Shown: positions 11,901 through 26,700 of the stretch, one piece after another | Numbering within the stretch: position 1 is the stretch's first letter | How the letters are laid out: every line of letters starts with the position of its first letter | NCBI RefSeq assembly: GCF_029227915.1 | Contig: NC_079878.1 | Coordinates: 19,158,001 to 19,222,000, forward strand | DNA from: Hydractinia symbiolongicarpus | Taxonomy: Eukaryota > Cnidaria > Hydrozoa > Anthoathecata > Hydractiniidae | DNA: 64,000 nucleotides | Direction: 5' to 3' | The notes under the pieces: model-generated | Told to the model about the DNA's origin: nothing | Database searches by the model: none | The model's input: only the letters and a program-made list of their open reading frames with translations | Made by a program: the position numbers and the translations under genes

Positions 11901-14699
11901 TTATGGGATGAAATAATTATTGTACCATCTGCATTAGATGGTGGTAGTTTGAATTGATGACAGATTTGTCATCAATATACAAAAGTCTGAGTAGGGGGCC
12001 CAACACAGATCCCTGCAGCACTCCAAAAGCGTCTTCATGAAGCAGATCTGATCTTGTGTCGTTTACAAGCAGTCAGTTGCATTCGGCCCATTAAGTAGGA
12101 TTTGAACCAGTCAAAGGCAGCATCTCTGATGCCAAAACACCATAGGTTTTTTAACAAAATTTTATGATTAACAGTGCCAAAAGCTTTTTAAGATCAATGA
12201 GCATAGCACAATTAGTAGGATCTGTTTTATTGCCACTTTTAAAAATAGGCAAGACCTTTTTAGTCTTGCAACATTTAGGTACATAACCAGTAAATAAATA
12301 TTTGTTAAAAAGACTTGATAAATAAATACTTAAAACTGACGAACCTGCTTTTAGCAGTCGTAAATCAATTCCATCCAAGCCTGTAGCTTTATTAAGTTTT
12401 AGTGAATTAAAAATTATTCTTTCAACACATTTGGTCTCAATAGGAGCCCACCGAAAATCGTGTCTGCTAACAAGTGGATTAACATTAGTAGTGCTAGAAC
12501 AAAATTTTGAGGCTAGTTTGGCACCGACACTGACAAAAAATGAATTGAATGTGTTTGAAATTTCTTTTGAGTGAGATGTTTCTGTACCATCGTTTTGGAC
12601 TACTCGTTTTATTGAGGTAGTATTGCCGGACTTATCAGGAACAGTTCTTTTTAGGATTTTCCAAAGTTGTTTTGGCCGTTTTTGAAAGTCCTGTGAAACG
12701 TCATTATAGTACTGTTTTTGAGTCAATTTTTGAGACCTATTACCTTGTTCCTTTTTTGTTTGAAAGCTTTCCGTTTTAAAGAAGTCTCTTTCTTCAATCG
12801 CTATTATTAATTCATCAGTGACCCATGCCTCAACACGGCCGGAAAATCTATGTGTTTTGAAAGGGGCATGTTTGTCAGCCACTGTTTTAACATTTTTATT
12901 CAGTTTCTCACATGCTTCATCAAGGTCATCATAATTATTAAAATATGACCAGTCTAAATTCCTAAGGTCATTTAAAAAAGCCTCTTCACTAAAGTTCTTG
13001 TAGCTATGAACCTTGATAGTTTTAGGTTCAAATTTTGGCCTTTTGAATTTTCTGATCACATTAACTAAATTGTGATCACTGATGCCTAAATCCATCACAC
13101 TAGTTTTAGAAATACAAGAACTGTTAGAAAGAATCAAGTCAATAAGAGTGCTACTATTTTCTGTAACACGGGTTGGCATCGTAATATGTTGTTTTAGCAA
13201 AAATGTGGAGCATAATTCCTTCATTTTGAAGGAAATAGCATATTTGAAAGCATGTAACAGTTAAAATCTTCCAAGATAAAAACTTCTTTTACTTTTGGGA
13301 GTTTATTAAACATTGTTTAAAATGAGTACACAGGTTTTCAGTACTCTGCAAATAACTACCTTCGGGTGTCCTGTAAACCCCCAATACACGTAAATAGGTT
13401 TAGTTTTTTTCAGGCACACTTTCACCCATAGTGATTCAAAATTTTTGCAGTAAAGTGGCTATCCAAGTTTTAATTTACAAAAATCAAAACACCCCCACCT
13501 CGTCTATTCCAATCATTCCTATAACAAACAATTTTAATGTCATTGTCAGTGATGGTGTCAACAATTTTGGTTTCACAAATGGAGAATACATCAACTTTTA
13601 TTGGATGTAGCAGAAATTTAACGTATAGTTTAGATTGGATGACAGACCATTAATGTTGGGTCATTTTTTTTCTCATTGCCTCAAGATCAAAGTTTTCATC
13701 AATAGTAATATTGATTTTGTCTGGGATTCCGTTGCCAAATGGCTCCTCATTAGCAAAGGGCAAATTACGAGAAATACAGGGACTGCACACAAAAAACAGT
13801 TTATCTTCAGCAGTCTTCATAAAATTGTTGATATATTTATATTAGAAATACGCTTACATTTTTTATGGGCCCATAATCCATACTCGTCACATGCTTTGTG
13901 TGTTTTTGCCACAGGTTTTAAGCATGAATAACAGAGATACCCAACAGGACCTTGGTTGAGGCACATGTCCCCTGACAAGAGGATTAAAAAATAGAAATAG
14001 TGGATTGGCTTAAGTTTTTATAGAGCAATTAATTTTAATTGGAGAGTGAGCTGGCTTTCAAAAACTTTATTGCAGGCACCAAGTAAAGAGATAGAAAAGA
14101 AACTCCTATCTAGTCGACTTATTTTGCTGTTGTTGGGTGAGCTACTTTTGAAGGAAGTTTTTTGTATTACTCAAAAATACAACGAAAGCAAAAATCAGTT
14201 TTAGCGTAAATGTGGGGTTTCCTACCCGAGTAAAGTTATTTTAAGTTGTATGGATATCATTCTATGATTATGTTCTCTTCCAAAACTATTTTAAAGCATT
14301 TGAGACAAGACCATTTCCTTATAATGTTACAAAGCAGGAGCAGTAGGAACCCACAGCAAAACTACCATATTAGATGATAGATGGATAAAAAACTGACTGG
14401 GATAAAAATAATTTATTAACAAATTTAAAAACTTACAAGACAACAATTTAAAGAAATGAAAAAGATATGAATGAAGTAAAGAAGGCAGTACAATATATAA
14501 TAAATCAAAAAGGACTTAGCTGTCAAAGCAAGAGCTCTTCAAGCTTTAGTCTTCTTTCTTCTTTCTTTGACTTAGCGTGCCAAGACCGGAGCGTTTTTGG
14601 ATACCTCCAACCTCAACGAGAGCTAAGCGCGTTGGGCCTAATGCAAACGACTAGTTAACAAATAAAGAGAACTAGTTCTGGGCTATTGCATGACATAAA

Positions 14700-14759
<60 letters not shown>

Positions 14760-17700
14760 TATAATGGAACATATGAATTTAAAAATATAGCTATGAAAAT
14801 AGTTTGGAAGTGTTGCTAAACAATAGTCAAATAAAAAGAGAATCTCTTTGATACTGAATATATTATATTAGAAAGAATAGCTGTTATTGTTGTTACTATA
14901 TGTCATTTAAGAATTGATTTAAATTCAGAATAGCTGTCGCTCTCTTTTGTTTATCAGACATTGCATTTCATATTTTTTGTGCTCTTAAACTAAATTTGTG
15001 TCTATCCAACAAAGTTTTAACATGCAATATTTTAAATTGATGTTTGTGTCTCAATGTTTTACTTGGTACTTTCTTCACATGAAATCTAAGGGAATGTTTT
15101 CATCAATCTTGTTGTACATTGCATACGGTGCATCAAACACAATAAGCGACTTTTGCACAGGTAATATGCCATCTCGTTGACTGAAGAAACTAGTTGAAAG
15201 ATTATTTGGCTGGCCACAGATAACAAGAGCAGCTTCAGCATGCACTTTATCAAGTTTTTCTAGCACTTTTGGAGAGCAATTTTCCCAAACAAAAATGTTA
15301 TAACTGACAGACAGTATTACTGCTTTCTAATAGAAATTTGAAAGTGTTGCTCTGTCTAAAAATAGCATCTGCTTTAACTGTTTAACTTTACGGCTAAAAT
15401 TTATCTCTTACAAGTGTGATTTGGTTGCTCCAATTCAGTCTATTGTTATTACACCCAACACTTTATGATTACTCATAATTTGCTATTGTTAGTTCTCCAT
15501 ATGGATTTGTTTCAATATGGAGTTTCTTTCAATAATATCACTATTTTGGGTTTTCCTGGATGAATAATCATTACGCTTAGTTTGGCCAAACTATTTAATT
15601 TATTTGATAATCTTTGTATATTGTCCAGTAAGATATCCGTATGATAAAAAAAACAATATCCTAAATAGTATCATCAGCAAACATTTCAATGGAATCACCT
15701 TAAGATGAGTCTGGGAGGTTGTTAGCATGAAAGCTATAAAACCTTAGTCCTAATAATGAACCTTGTGTACTCTTTGGTCAACAGGACAAAGGCTCCAATT
15801 ACTACCAATACAGTTATGAATTGAGTATGGTCACAAAAGTCATCTTCGCACCAATTTAGCAAGTTGCCAGTCACATCAATAACTTGCAATTTATGTAATA
15901 CGCTAAAGTTTTTTTTAAAATCGATTAGCATAACTCCCACCATTACATCGTCTCTAATAAGGTCATGCCAATGTTTGGTTATATTCAACAAATGCATTTC
16001 TGAAGAGTGTCCTTTTTTGAAACCACATTGATGTGCTTGTTACTATAAACCAGCTTGTCAAGAATTAATGGCACGCTCCAAAAAATTTCCAGGTAAACAA
16101 AGAAGAAATATGGGTTGGTTGTTTTTTCACACTTAGGTTCAATTTCTTTTTTATGCTGTTGAATGTAAACTGCAGACACCATATACTAAACCCTTTCATT
16201 TATTGACATTTGCAATGCAGTTGTTTTTAGCGCTCAAATTCCTTGACCTCTGTCATGCAGACTTTACACCCTCTGAAGAACAATCCATGTCTACAAAAAT
16301 TTAAAATGAGGATATTAAATCTGAGTTTTTTTGTTAAAGATAGTTCTGCAGAAGTTAATCAGGTGAAAATAATGACAATAAGAGTATTATTAATAGTGAA
16401 TGGGCATATAAAGAAGAAAGTTCCGTGTCAGCAACTGATCAGGTAGAGCTCTTGTGAAATTGAAATAATCTTTTCCATTGCAATATATTTTGTGAAAATC
16501 AATTTTCAAGTGGAATGTAGCTAGCCCTTCACTTAGTGCATAAATCAGTTTTATATTTTGCTGGTATTTTCTTATGAATTAAAGTGTATCCAAAAGACCT
16601 TTTATGGGGATAATCTTTAGCAGTTATACCATGTGATTAAAAAATGCTGACAGCTGTATTTTGATATATGCTGCACTAATGATTTTGTTACACCTTGTTT
16701 AAAATATATATACAGGTGAATTTTAGGTTTTATTGTTACTATAAAATTAAGTGTGTTGGTTTCAACTTGATTTTTATGATTTCTTTTTTCACTACTAAAC
16801 ATTTAGACAGGGAAGCAATGAAAAAGATTAATGATAAAAAGATTTATATAATGTTGGCAATGGTCTGTCTAATATATACAATTTTGTTTGAAATTTGTTA
16901 ACCTGTTCTTCATATTGTAGAGCTTGAATTGCTGATTAAAATAAGATATATTATAATGTGTTTTCGACAATATACGTTACAGGATGAAGATAATAGCCTG
17001 ACCTTGAAATAATAGGAGGTTACTCTCAAAATTAGAAGAGTGGGGATATTAATAATAAGAGGGGAGGGATGTTTTAAAAATAGGGTTTTTTCGACCCCTC
17101 TACCAACTATTTAATCAATTTCTATTTTTGCACAAAGGACTGAAAACACAACACAAAAAGTTTCTTCCCGTGAAGTATGTGTATGATGTGCCAGACTTCA
17201 CATATACTGTAATGGGTGGTAGTATTTATGTACTTGTTTTGTTGATAACCTTTTATCAATTTTATTAGGTTAATAGCTCACAAGTTTAAAAATCTGTTGC
17301 ATTAGATGCACTTTTTTGTATCAAAGTTTTTCATTTTTAGAAGATGATATTAAACAGTGCCAAGGAAGTGCATGTAAAGAGCTGCCAATGTCACAACGCC
17401 AGCATGCCACAAAGGTATGTTAAATTTAAGAGGTTTGGTTATAAAGTTTTTACCTTGTACGTGGTCATAATGCACCAAATGTAAAATTATCCACATGGGT
17501 AGTAAAATTTAAAAAGATTTGTAGAAAGTTTAAATTATCTTTTAACAGAATTTATACAGAAATTAGATGGTCATTTCGCTTTTGTTTTTTTTTAATAATT
17601 ATTTGATTTCTTGATCAAATCTAATTATTTCTAGATTAGAAACTTTCTTGCTGGTGTTTTTTAACAATGCTTTATGGCAGGTAGCAAACAAAACTGCTTT

Positions 17701-20700
17701 TTTATTTATGTATTTTGAAACTAAAATAGTTGACTTGTGTTTAGCAAAGATTGTAATAATGAAACAGAAATAGAAAAAAATGCAACCACACACCACTGCA
17801 CACCACAAAATTTCTTGACATGCAAAAATCGTACGCCAAAATATTCTGAAATTAGTTATTATGCATGAACAACAGAACAGCATCTTTTTTCTTTATGATT
17901 AGACCTGAATAGTTGTTGGCCCATCATTGATACTATACATTACATTTTGTGTTTCTGCAGCATGACATTTTTCTTGTGCGCAAACAGACAGACAATGGCT
18001 ATTATTATAGAGGCAGTGATTTCCTTTTTTGTTTTATAAATTCTATTAGCAAGTCCCTAATTTTCACAAAATTTCACAAATTCACAAAAGGTGATGCAAT
18101 ATGCATGCATTGAAGGATGTGGTAAAAAATTTTAACAGTTAACACATAATGTATAGTAACACTGTTCAGTATGCCTTCAACCTGTTCTAAGCAAAAAGCT
18201 TTTCAGAATACAAAAGGTAATGGCTCATTTTCTAAGACGACATAAAAACACCAGGTTTTTAAAATATATATGTGATCCTGTAGTTTATTTCAATTAGCTT
18301 TAACAGAGCAAAATATTGGTTTAGCATATATTTTTGGATTACCCATTCTACGTACCAATTAAATAAGTCGTTTCAGCAGGAATTTCTGGCACTGATTTGT
18401 TGGAGACTAGTTAGATAACAGGTTAAAAAAAAAAATTAACTATAAAGATTAAATCCATGTCATAATTTTCCTGAGGCAACAAAAGGGTAAACAAAATGCC
18501 ACTTACACATATAGAGATATGTACATGTTAAATTTTGATGATTATGGTGGCTATCAACAAAAAAATGGGTAGATTCTGCAGACTTTCAAACCAAAATGCT
18601 ATATTTATAGGAATTAAAGAAAGCAATTTCAAGCAAAGCTTTGTATTACACTTTGAAGCTTCTTTCACATACCAGAAGGATTTTCTTGTCTTTTGTTTGA
18701 GAAAAATGTATTTAATAACATTTGGACTTGAAATATCACGTAACAATGCAAAAGATGTTAATTTTCATTTTACAAGTTCATAAGATACCTGTGTTTTTAT
18801 AATTCTGTACCTGAACGAAAATAATAAGTTAAATTATTCGGTAGTTTGCTCACTCTTATCAATGTATCTGTATTTTATTCTAATAAGCTTAGTAAAGGAA
18901 AAAAAGAAGTAGGACAATTTTGTACTCAATCACAGGACTAAGTTTAATGTCACCATAGCAACCATGTTTCACACTACTACATCTTTTCTTTTCTTTCTTT
19001 ATATTGTGACAAAATGAATAATTTAACAATTAGGAAGACAATTGGTTATGATATTATTAGCTTTTTATTTCTTTTTGTAATTAAGGTTTTAAGAAAATAT
19101 TCTTTGTGTGTAAAAGATGTTATAATGTATAAATAAAAGTAAGTTTTAAATTTAATTTTATGATTAGTAAAGCATAACACACAAAAAGTTGTTGTTGGCT
19201 TACTGATAAGGCTTATAAGATAATACATGCAGTTCCAGCATTTGTTGTTAAATTTGTACGATTTAGTGAAAAATATTGAATTTATATCATAAAAACTGTT
19301 CAGAATACCTGTTTTTAATTCCAGTGAATAATTATAGTTACCAAATTAAGTCTACTTTCTGCAATATCTCCTGAAAATGTGTTATAATATTATATGCATG
19401 TAAAATTAACTTTTTGCTCTGACGTTTTGAAAATTATGAAGACAAAGTAAAAAATTGGTTCCAACTGGTTTTAGTTAGCAAGCCAAATGCTGATCTATAC
19501 AAAACAGTCTACATATTTTTTGTTTTTCTATGTAGGTTTGCCATCATTCTGCATGCCAGGAACAAAATGAAATGAATCCAGTTATGTTGTGTTCTTCCTG
19601 TGACAGTCGGGATCACCCTGGCAACCTTTCATCTCATTTACGATTTGATGTTCAAGTAAACTTACAGAGAAAAGGATCAGTGCGCTCTATCAACTCTGAT
19701 TCTGGCACAGAAGAAGATACTGACCCAGCCTATCGTTTGTACGTAATCACTTTTTAACCATTTTTCTGTGTAACACATCAATATACTAACAAACCTACAA
19801 GGTTATGAAATAAGGATTGAGTATAGGTCATATAAAATAAGGATTAAATATAGGTCTTAAAATCTTTTGTGGTTTAAGGCAGCTTAAGTATTTTGATAAT
19901 TTTAAATAATTTATTCAAACCATGATTGATTTACCTGTTACTTATCTTCCTTTTTTTATTGTAGTGATAAAAAAAATAGAACATATAGTTCTGCGAGACG
20001 ATTCTTTAATATTTCTGCTGCAAAAAATCGTGGAAAACTGAAAAAGATTAATTCATTTGAGGTATGTTTTTTAGCATGTGTTTTTGTCCTCCTTTTTATT
20101 TTTTAAGTTTTTATAATCATGATTAGAATAATGATATCCACACAAGTAATTAAACATAATCATAATCAATAAAAAATAAAAGTAAAACTTTATATATATA
20201 ATTTATTTATATACTTTTTTTTTATTTAAGATTATTGGACCAGCTTATTCTGTAAAATAAATATAAAAACGTATGACTGTTTTAGCTACACCAGTGTAAC
20301 AACAATCTGTTGCTTGTGTTTTAACCCTATTCAAGTTGGGACGTTTAAAGACATTACATTTAGTGTAGATATCAACTTGTTCTCGATATCTTGGCAACCA
20401 CTTGACCTAAGCAAATCAAATGATTTTGTACAGTGTTGAAACAGAAAAGAAAATGACAATCTACAACTGCCAAAGAAAGTTAATGGTTTAAAAAAGTATT
20501 TTTTGTTGAAAACTGTATGTTTTACATAAAATACAACTTATTATAACTTCATTAAAAATGTAAATAGTGACTTGAAACCTGGTGTGATGTGTTTTTAAAA
20601 TGGTTTGATCCAGATTGAAATAAGTCACATAAGGTCTAAATAAAATGTGTATCATTGTTGTTTGTTAACCGTCTATGTTTTTCTAGCGGGCAATACAGGT

Positions 20701-23700
20701 TTTTAGGCATTCTGATTGGCTTAACGCTCTTGACGACGGGCCGATGTTTTGCGGTATTGCCTGTCATCAAGAAAAATGGTAGCTTAAAATGTAAACAAGC
20801 ACGAAAAACAAGTTTTAAGAAGCATTGGAAATGATTATATATCTAACTCCTAACATGCATTTATCGATTAAAACATTTTCATAGGATAAACAGAACAACA
20901 ATGTCAAGTTTAACAGTTAAAATAACCAGATTCAGCAACTTTTCGTGTGGATGCTTCTTCAACATGGCTAGTTAACTGGCTACATTGTCCATAAAAAACG
21001 ATGCTGATATCCAGTTTTATCAAAAATACTAAATACAGGGCGACGAAATCATAACAAATACGTCTCCTCTCATTTTCAGATTCGTTCCTTTAGCTTTGTG
21101 GTTACAGAGTCAACATAAAGCTCGTTGAAGCCTATGTTTTTCTTGGCTACCTAGCTAGTTAAAAAATTTACTTTAATATTTGTTGTAACTATATTTTAGC
21201 TCCGCATTTATCTTTTCACGTTATTCTGTACGTGTCGAACATCGTAATGTTTTGTTTACAAAGTTTTATTCTTTAGGGGCTTTCGAATTCTAAATAGAAT
21301 TTTGTTTTTAGACAGGACTGTTTCGAATTTTGAGCTCGAGTGTTAACAAAAGTAGTGCTAGTGAATTATATTATAAGAACACTAAACTAAAATTCCTTTT
21401 TTTAATTTTTATCTAACTTAGACGGTTAACAGATACAATAATAACTGATCACCCGGTGCTGTACCGAAAATATCGCCCTCAGTCATTGCACTGCCCTCAG
21501 GCACTTAGACCCCGGCGATATTTTGCAGTACAGCCCGGGGTAATCGGTTATTATTGTATTAATAACGAATTTTCTTATTTGTTAATATTATTTGGAATAT
21601 AAAAAAAACCAATTCAAGAAATCCCGCCTCCCCGCCTATCTCACAAAAAGCCATCATATTTTTAAATTCTGTTGCAGAAACTGTAAAAAAGTCACCAAAT
21701 TTCAGTTCAAATTTTCAACATGCAACAAACTATGGATTGTGTTTTAATGTAATCTGCAGTGACGATAGTTATCTTTTGAAAAAATGCTTAAAGTGAGTGA
21801 TACACAATACATTCTGTAGAATCTAATTTTTGGATTAGTCTTTTCAAAATTGTATTTAAAGTTTGCAACCAATCACACTCTTCAAAAATTTGAAAATTTT
21901 TTGAATTGGTGTTAAATAAAATGGATTGTGTATCTCCTAATTAATTTTGAATGCGAAGTTCGGCATTGAAAAATTAATTCTTGTAATGCTCCCTTAAAAG
22001 GGTGCTCCACTGAATGTGTGGCAAACATGCCCTAATGTTTTAAAAAATTTTCTCTGGAACAATGGAACTACATCATCATATTGTTATACAAAATTATACA
22101 AAAAACTGCCATAACACATATTTTGATATTTTTTTTCAGATATCTTGATTGGATCTTTATGAAATTTTTCTACACTTTAAACAGGAACACACATTAATTT
22201 CTGAAAAAGACTGGTTCATTCAGTCCAAAAAGACCTTAAGTAAAACATTTTAACAATTTTAAATAAGCTTATAATTTATAATCTGACGAGGATTAAGTTA
22301 TAACTGTCTATGCAAATTATCCTAGAAATCACACTTATCAGTGAATTAAAAGTTTGGAAAAGTGTGTTGACAGTGAAGTTTAAAACAGTATGTAGCCTAA
22401 AGGTAACCACTATTACAAGCAAAATACATTATTATTATAATTGCATCAATAATTTTGTGTTATATTCTGTTGTTGTTTTATTTTATTTTTTGAGTGAGAT
22501 GCATAAAATTTAAATAAACATGAGGCAAAAAAAAGTCCAGTAAAAGATGAATATTGCTGGTTTTTTATCTGTACATTTCTTTTAATATATTTCTTATGAC
22601 ATCTTTTTGTGTAATTTCAACCTCACTGTAGTTTTTACAGACATGGAAATTATTTTGCACATATTTCTCTGCCATAGCACATTTTTTATTTTTAGTTGGA
22701 ACTTTGGAATAACTTTTTTTTCTAAAATCACTAATATTTCTTGGAGACTGTTTAAAACCACACGCGCTCTTGTGCTTACACACATCAAAATATCAATACA
22801 GGACATGGATAATTGTAACTAATCTAGCATACCTTAAAGCATCTTGCTTTTATATTTTAAAACTACATGCAACATTTTGCATTCTGTGCAATTTTTAAAA
22901 ACACAACAACCAATTAATTATAAATTGGATTAGTATATTTTTTTACTTAACATGCAGTAATTTACAATGTATTGTATATTTCCAAGTGTAGGTTATTGTG
23001 TTTGAAATATAACATGATTATGTTTAAAAACTTTTATCATGCATCAACTGGATGCATAAGACTGTTTCCATAGCATCAGATTTTGTACAAACTTGGTGGT
23101 GTTTATAGAACGGATGTTTTTTAATTTGCTTTAGTGTACTATTGTTATTTAGTAGGACAGTATTTTAATTTTGAAGATTCTTTGATATTAAAGATGTGAT
23201 GTTAAAAAGTGTAAATAGTTTCCTTCACACATTTTATAAACAACATGACTATTTAGTTTGACATTGGTTTTAACTAGTCTTAGGTTAAAATAATTTTTAG
23301 AGCTGATTCTAGTGATATGGAGCTGGTGTAAAATTTGTAGACTAGGTTAGAAGTCAAGTAAAACTCACGAGAAAACTTCTGGTGTTACATTGTGTTTATT
23401 GCGGATACTTTTTGTTATCAACCTCTGACACATAAATTAAGTTGAATTTTTAGCTGTTTTTTTTTATTTTAGGTGTAGAAACTTTCGCAAAATTTTATGA
23501 ATCCAAAAATAATTTTTTTTTAATTCACAAAATTAATGTTTGTGAAAAAAAAGTCTATTTTAGTTTCAATTGTATGCTTTGATGATAAAAGAATCTGTTT
23601 TGAGGTTCAATCCTTAAAAGAAATTTTTGGTAATGTGCAAAATGTGATGCTCAATAATTAATGTGGCTCATTTGCAAAGGTTTATATTCGCAAAAGTTTC

Positions 23701-26700
23701 TATCTGCGAAAGTCCTAATACAGGCATCCAGAAAGGCTACAAAGTCTTTTTTCTTTCTGTCAGTGAGTCCTTTTTTTCTTTCTGTCAGTGGTTTAGTTAA
23801 AAAATTCGACTTTGCTTTTGTTTTGTGCAAATATTATGATTAATATGAGGACAAGCTTTTAATATTTCCTAGTAGATGCATTTTTGCAATCAAATATTTT
23901 CTTTAAACACTCTTATCTATAGATTTTGAAAGCAAGCACAACAGCAAATTATATCTTAATTTAAAAAGTAATTTGTTTGCTGATGCACTCCTACAACTTT
24001 AATGAGTCATTCTCCTTGGATCTGACTAAGAAGCACGAGTAAACAAGGTTAATGACCTACTATCACTATTTGTTTCTAACTTCTTTCAATCTGTTACAAA
24101 TGATTTTACTCAACATTATGAGCACAAGTGTAACCTGATGAATCAATAAAATGAAGGTAAAGGACTTGAATGTATTGTTTTGAATTGGAATTATCCTATT
24201 ATAAGTTTTTTGTTTAAACAAATTACATTTTAAAGGTTGGTTCACAACGATTATCTTTGTTGGTAAAGGTTCTTCAGTTCCATTTTTGAATGGTAGATGT
24301 AAAATACTGTTGAATAGGAATTTTTTCTCATATTGATAACAAGATGATGTGACAATATTTATCAATATATATCATTCTATGTCTGTAGTTGGTGATTGGT
24401 ATACATGTTCTTATGTTTTCTGCAAATAATTTGTGTTTCTAGGTTGCTATTTTTGTAAAAGAAACCAGTTTATTTTAGACTCAGATTTAAAAAAATGTTT
24501 AGAAACTTAAGGTTAGGCTATCCACAGATTTAAAAAAATTGCTTTTTTAACTTTGATCTTAAAAAATAAAAAAATGTAGTAAAAAAATATTTTGAAACAA
24601 AATCGCAACCTGAAACATTTGACACTTAAATTTGTAGCAATTTAGCAACTAAGGCTGAAGCCTCATGGAAAACATGTTTTTTAAGTAGAACTATTAAATG
24701 AGTTGAAAAGAGGGAAAAATTAAATGTATGTTTAAAACTCAAGTGGAGTAGTTACCTGGTTGTGTGAGCTAGTTAAGATGGTGAATGTTTTTTCCAAGCT
24801 TCTGTGATTTTAATTTGAAAAGTTGGGTATGAAGTATGAAAAAATAAGTAATAGCCAAGGTATGTGCATATGCTCAGTTATTTCTTGATTAGTATACAGG
24901 AGGAATTGTTGGCGAGACAAAAAAAAAATGTTTATTACTGAAAGGAGGATATCTCATATTGAATATTTGAATGCTCGTAATAAAAAAAAGTTTGCGTCAG
25001 CTCTATGACGATGAAATAATAGATGTTGTGTTATGATAAATTGATTCCTCGGTCTTTATTTTTGACCATTTATCTTTTTTTCTATAGTTTGAATGCATGT
25101 CTTTGATTCTTTTTTGAGAACTCAATTATATCTCTTGGTAAAAATACTTTTATCAGATGTCACTAAGTGGATCCATCAGTCTTTTAATTGGCTTTGAAAA
25201 AAGACAGGCTTGTTTTTGAGCTGGCATCAAATTAAATTTGTGAGACGTAAAATGGTGTAGAATTAAGGTGGATTTGGTAAATGTGAATAAATTGCGTGAT
25301 TATGAGTTTTCGTCAAAAAGTGAGTCTACCAAGAGGGCAGATGTTTTATGTAAGATATTTAAAATACTTTTTTTTATATACTAAACTGTCTTGTGAAAAA
25401 AGGTTTCAGTAATTTTGTTTACACTAATGCCTTTCCTTGCACAATACGACATGCTTATTTCAGTAATAAATAAGCTATTATAAAATGTCATTTAAATCTT
25501 GTTAGAGGTGTTTTTAAAAGACTGACCCATTTCCTGATTTTCTGCCTCAAGTTAATCCCTTTTGAGGAAAAAAGTCAGTTTGTAAGCAGAATATTTCTTG
25601 TAGCTTCTGTTATCTATCTTTATTCTTTTATTCAATGCATTTTTTCAATGTTATCAGGCTTGTTTTAATTTGTTGTTAAACAGAGAAGTCCCCCTTAATT
25701 GATGATATTTACGATGTTTGTTTTTCCAGCATTGATGTCGTACTACCCAATGTTAAGAAAGTTTTGATTGTAAGGACACAATCGGGATATTCCCATGGAT
25801 TATTGTCTAGCTAGTTTTTAAACGAAGAATCTTTATTATGCAATCAGTTGTAATATTTTGAATGTTGAGTTTTATAGTTGCTAACTTGAGGAAGGGATGT
25901 AAACATTTCAGACATACAAGAGTTGAGATAGTGTACACAGTAGAGTTTTGAAATTTTTGTGCATATTATTTCTGTCATTTGAGTTGATGTTGTTGCAACA
26001 CTAATTGTAGTGCATACGTTCTCACTATGATGTCAACAGTCTTTTAATTTGGTAACTATGAGTGATGGTTCAGCAATTGAAGCCATAAAACAGTATTGAT
26101 TTATTGATTAAGAGTATGACATTGCTATCTGTGCACTTGTCATATTGAATACAAAATTACGAGCAGCACGTTCTGTTTTAAGGTGAGTTATATGAAAATG
26201 ATTAATAAGTAAAAAAAAACAAAAAACGCTGTGTGTAAAGTGGTGGATGGTTAAAAGCCATTATGATAGGAACAGAACGATCACCTTCATTTTTAAAGAA
26301 AAAGCTCATATCACTTGATATCAACACGCATGTTTTTGAGAAAACAGATGGAAAAGTGCGGAGGCATACATTGTCTGTGCCACCAACTGTTCTCAGACCA
26401 CGAACACCACCAGTGAAATACCGCACCTTTTCTCACCAGGTAAGTGGCTACAATGTTTCATACAAAGTATTATTTGGGGGGAAACTTTTGCTTATTGCAT
26501 TTTGTATTCAGTTATCAAAATACTTATTTCTCTGTGGAATATTTTAAAACTGGTTAATTGCATTCCAAAACGTTACATAAAGTGTACAGCTTTTGCCATT
26601 TGTAAAGCAACAATTAAATTTTTGTATTATAAAATGTCTGTCTATATTAGTTCGTTAAAAACACCCAATTTTTTATCAGTTGCAGTGACTTGGATTTCAA

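Noticed and set aside
17599-17883. 94-codon Cys- and Phe-rich minus frame
   Set aside because: Looks like a translated T-rich intron; no acceptor, donor or family resemblance.
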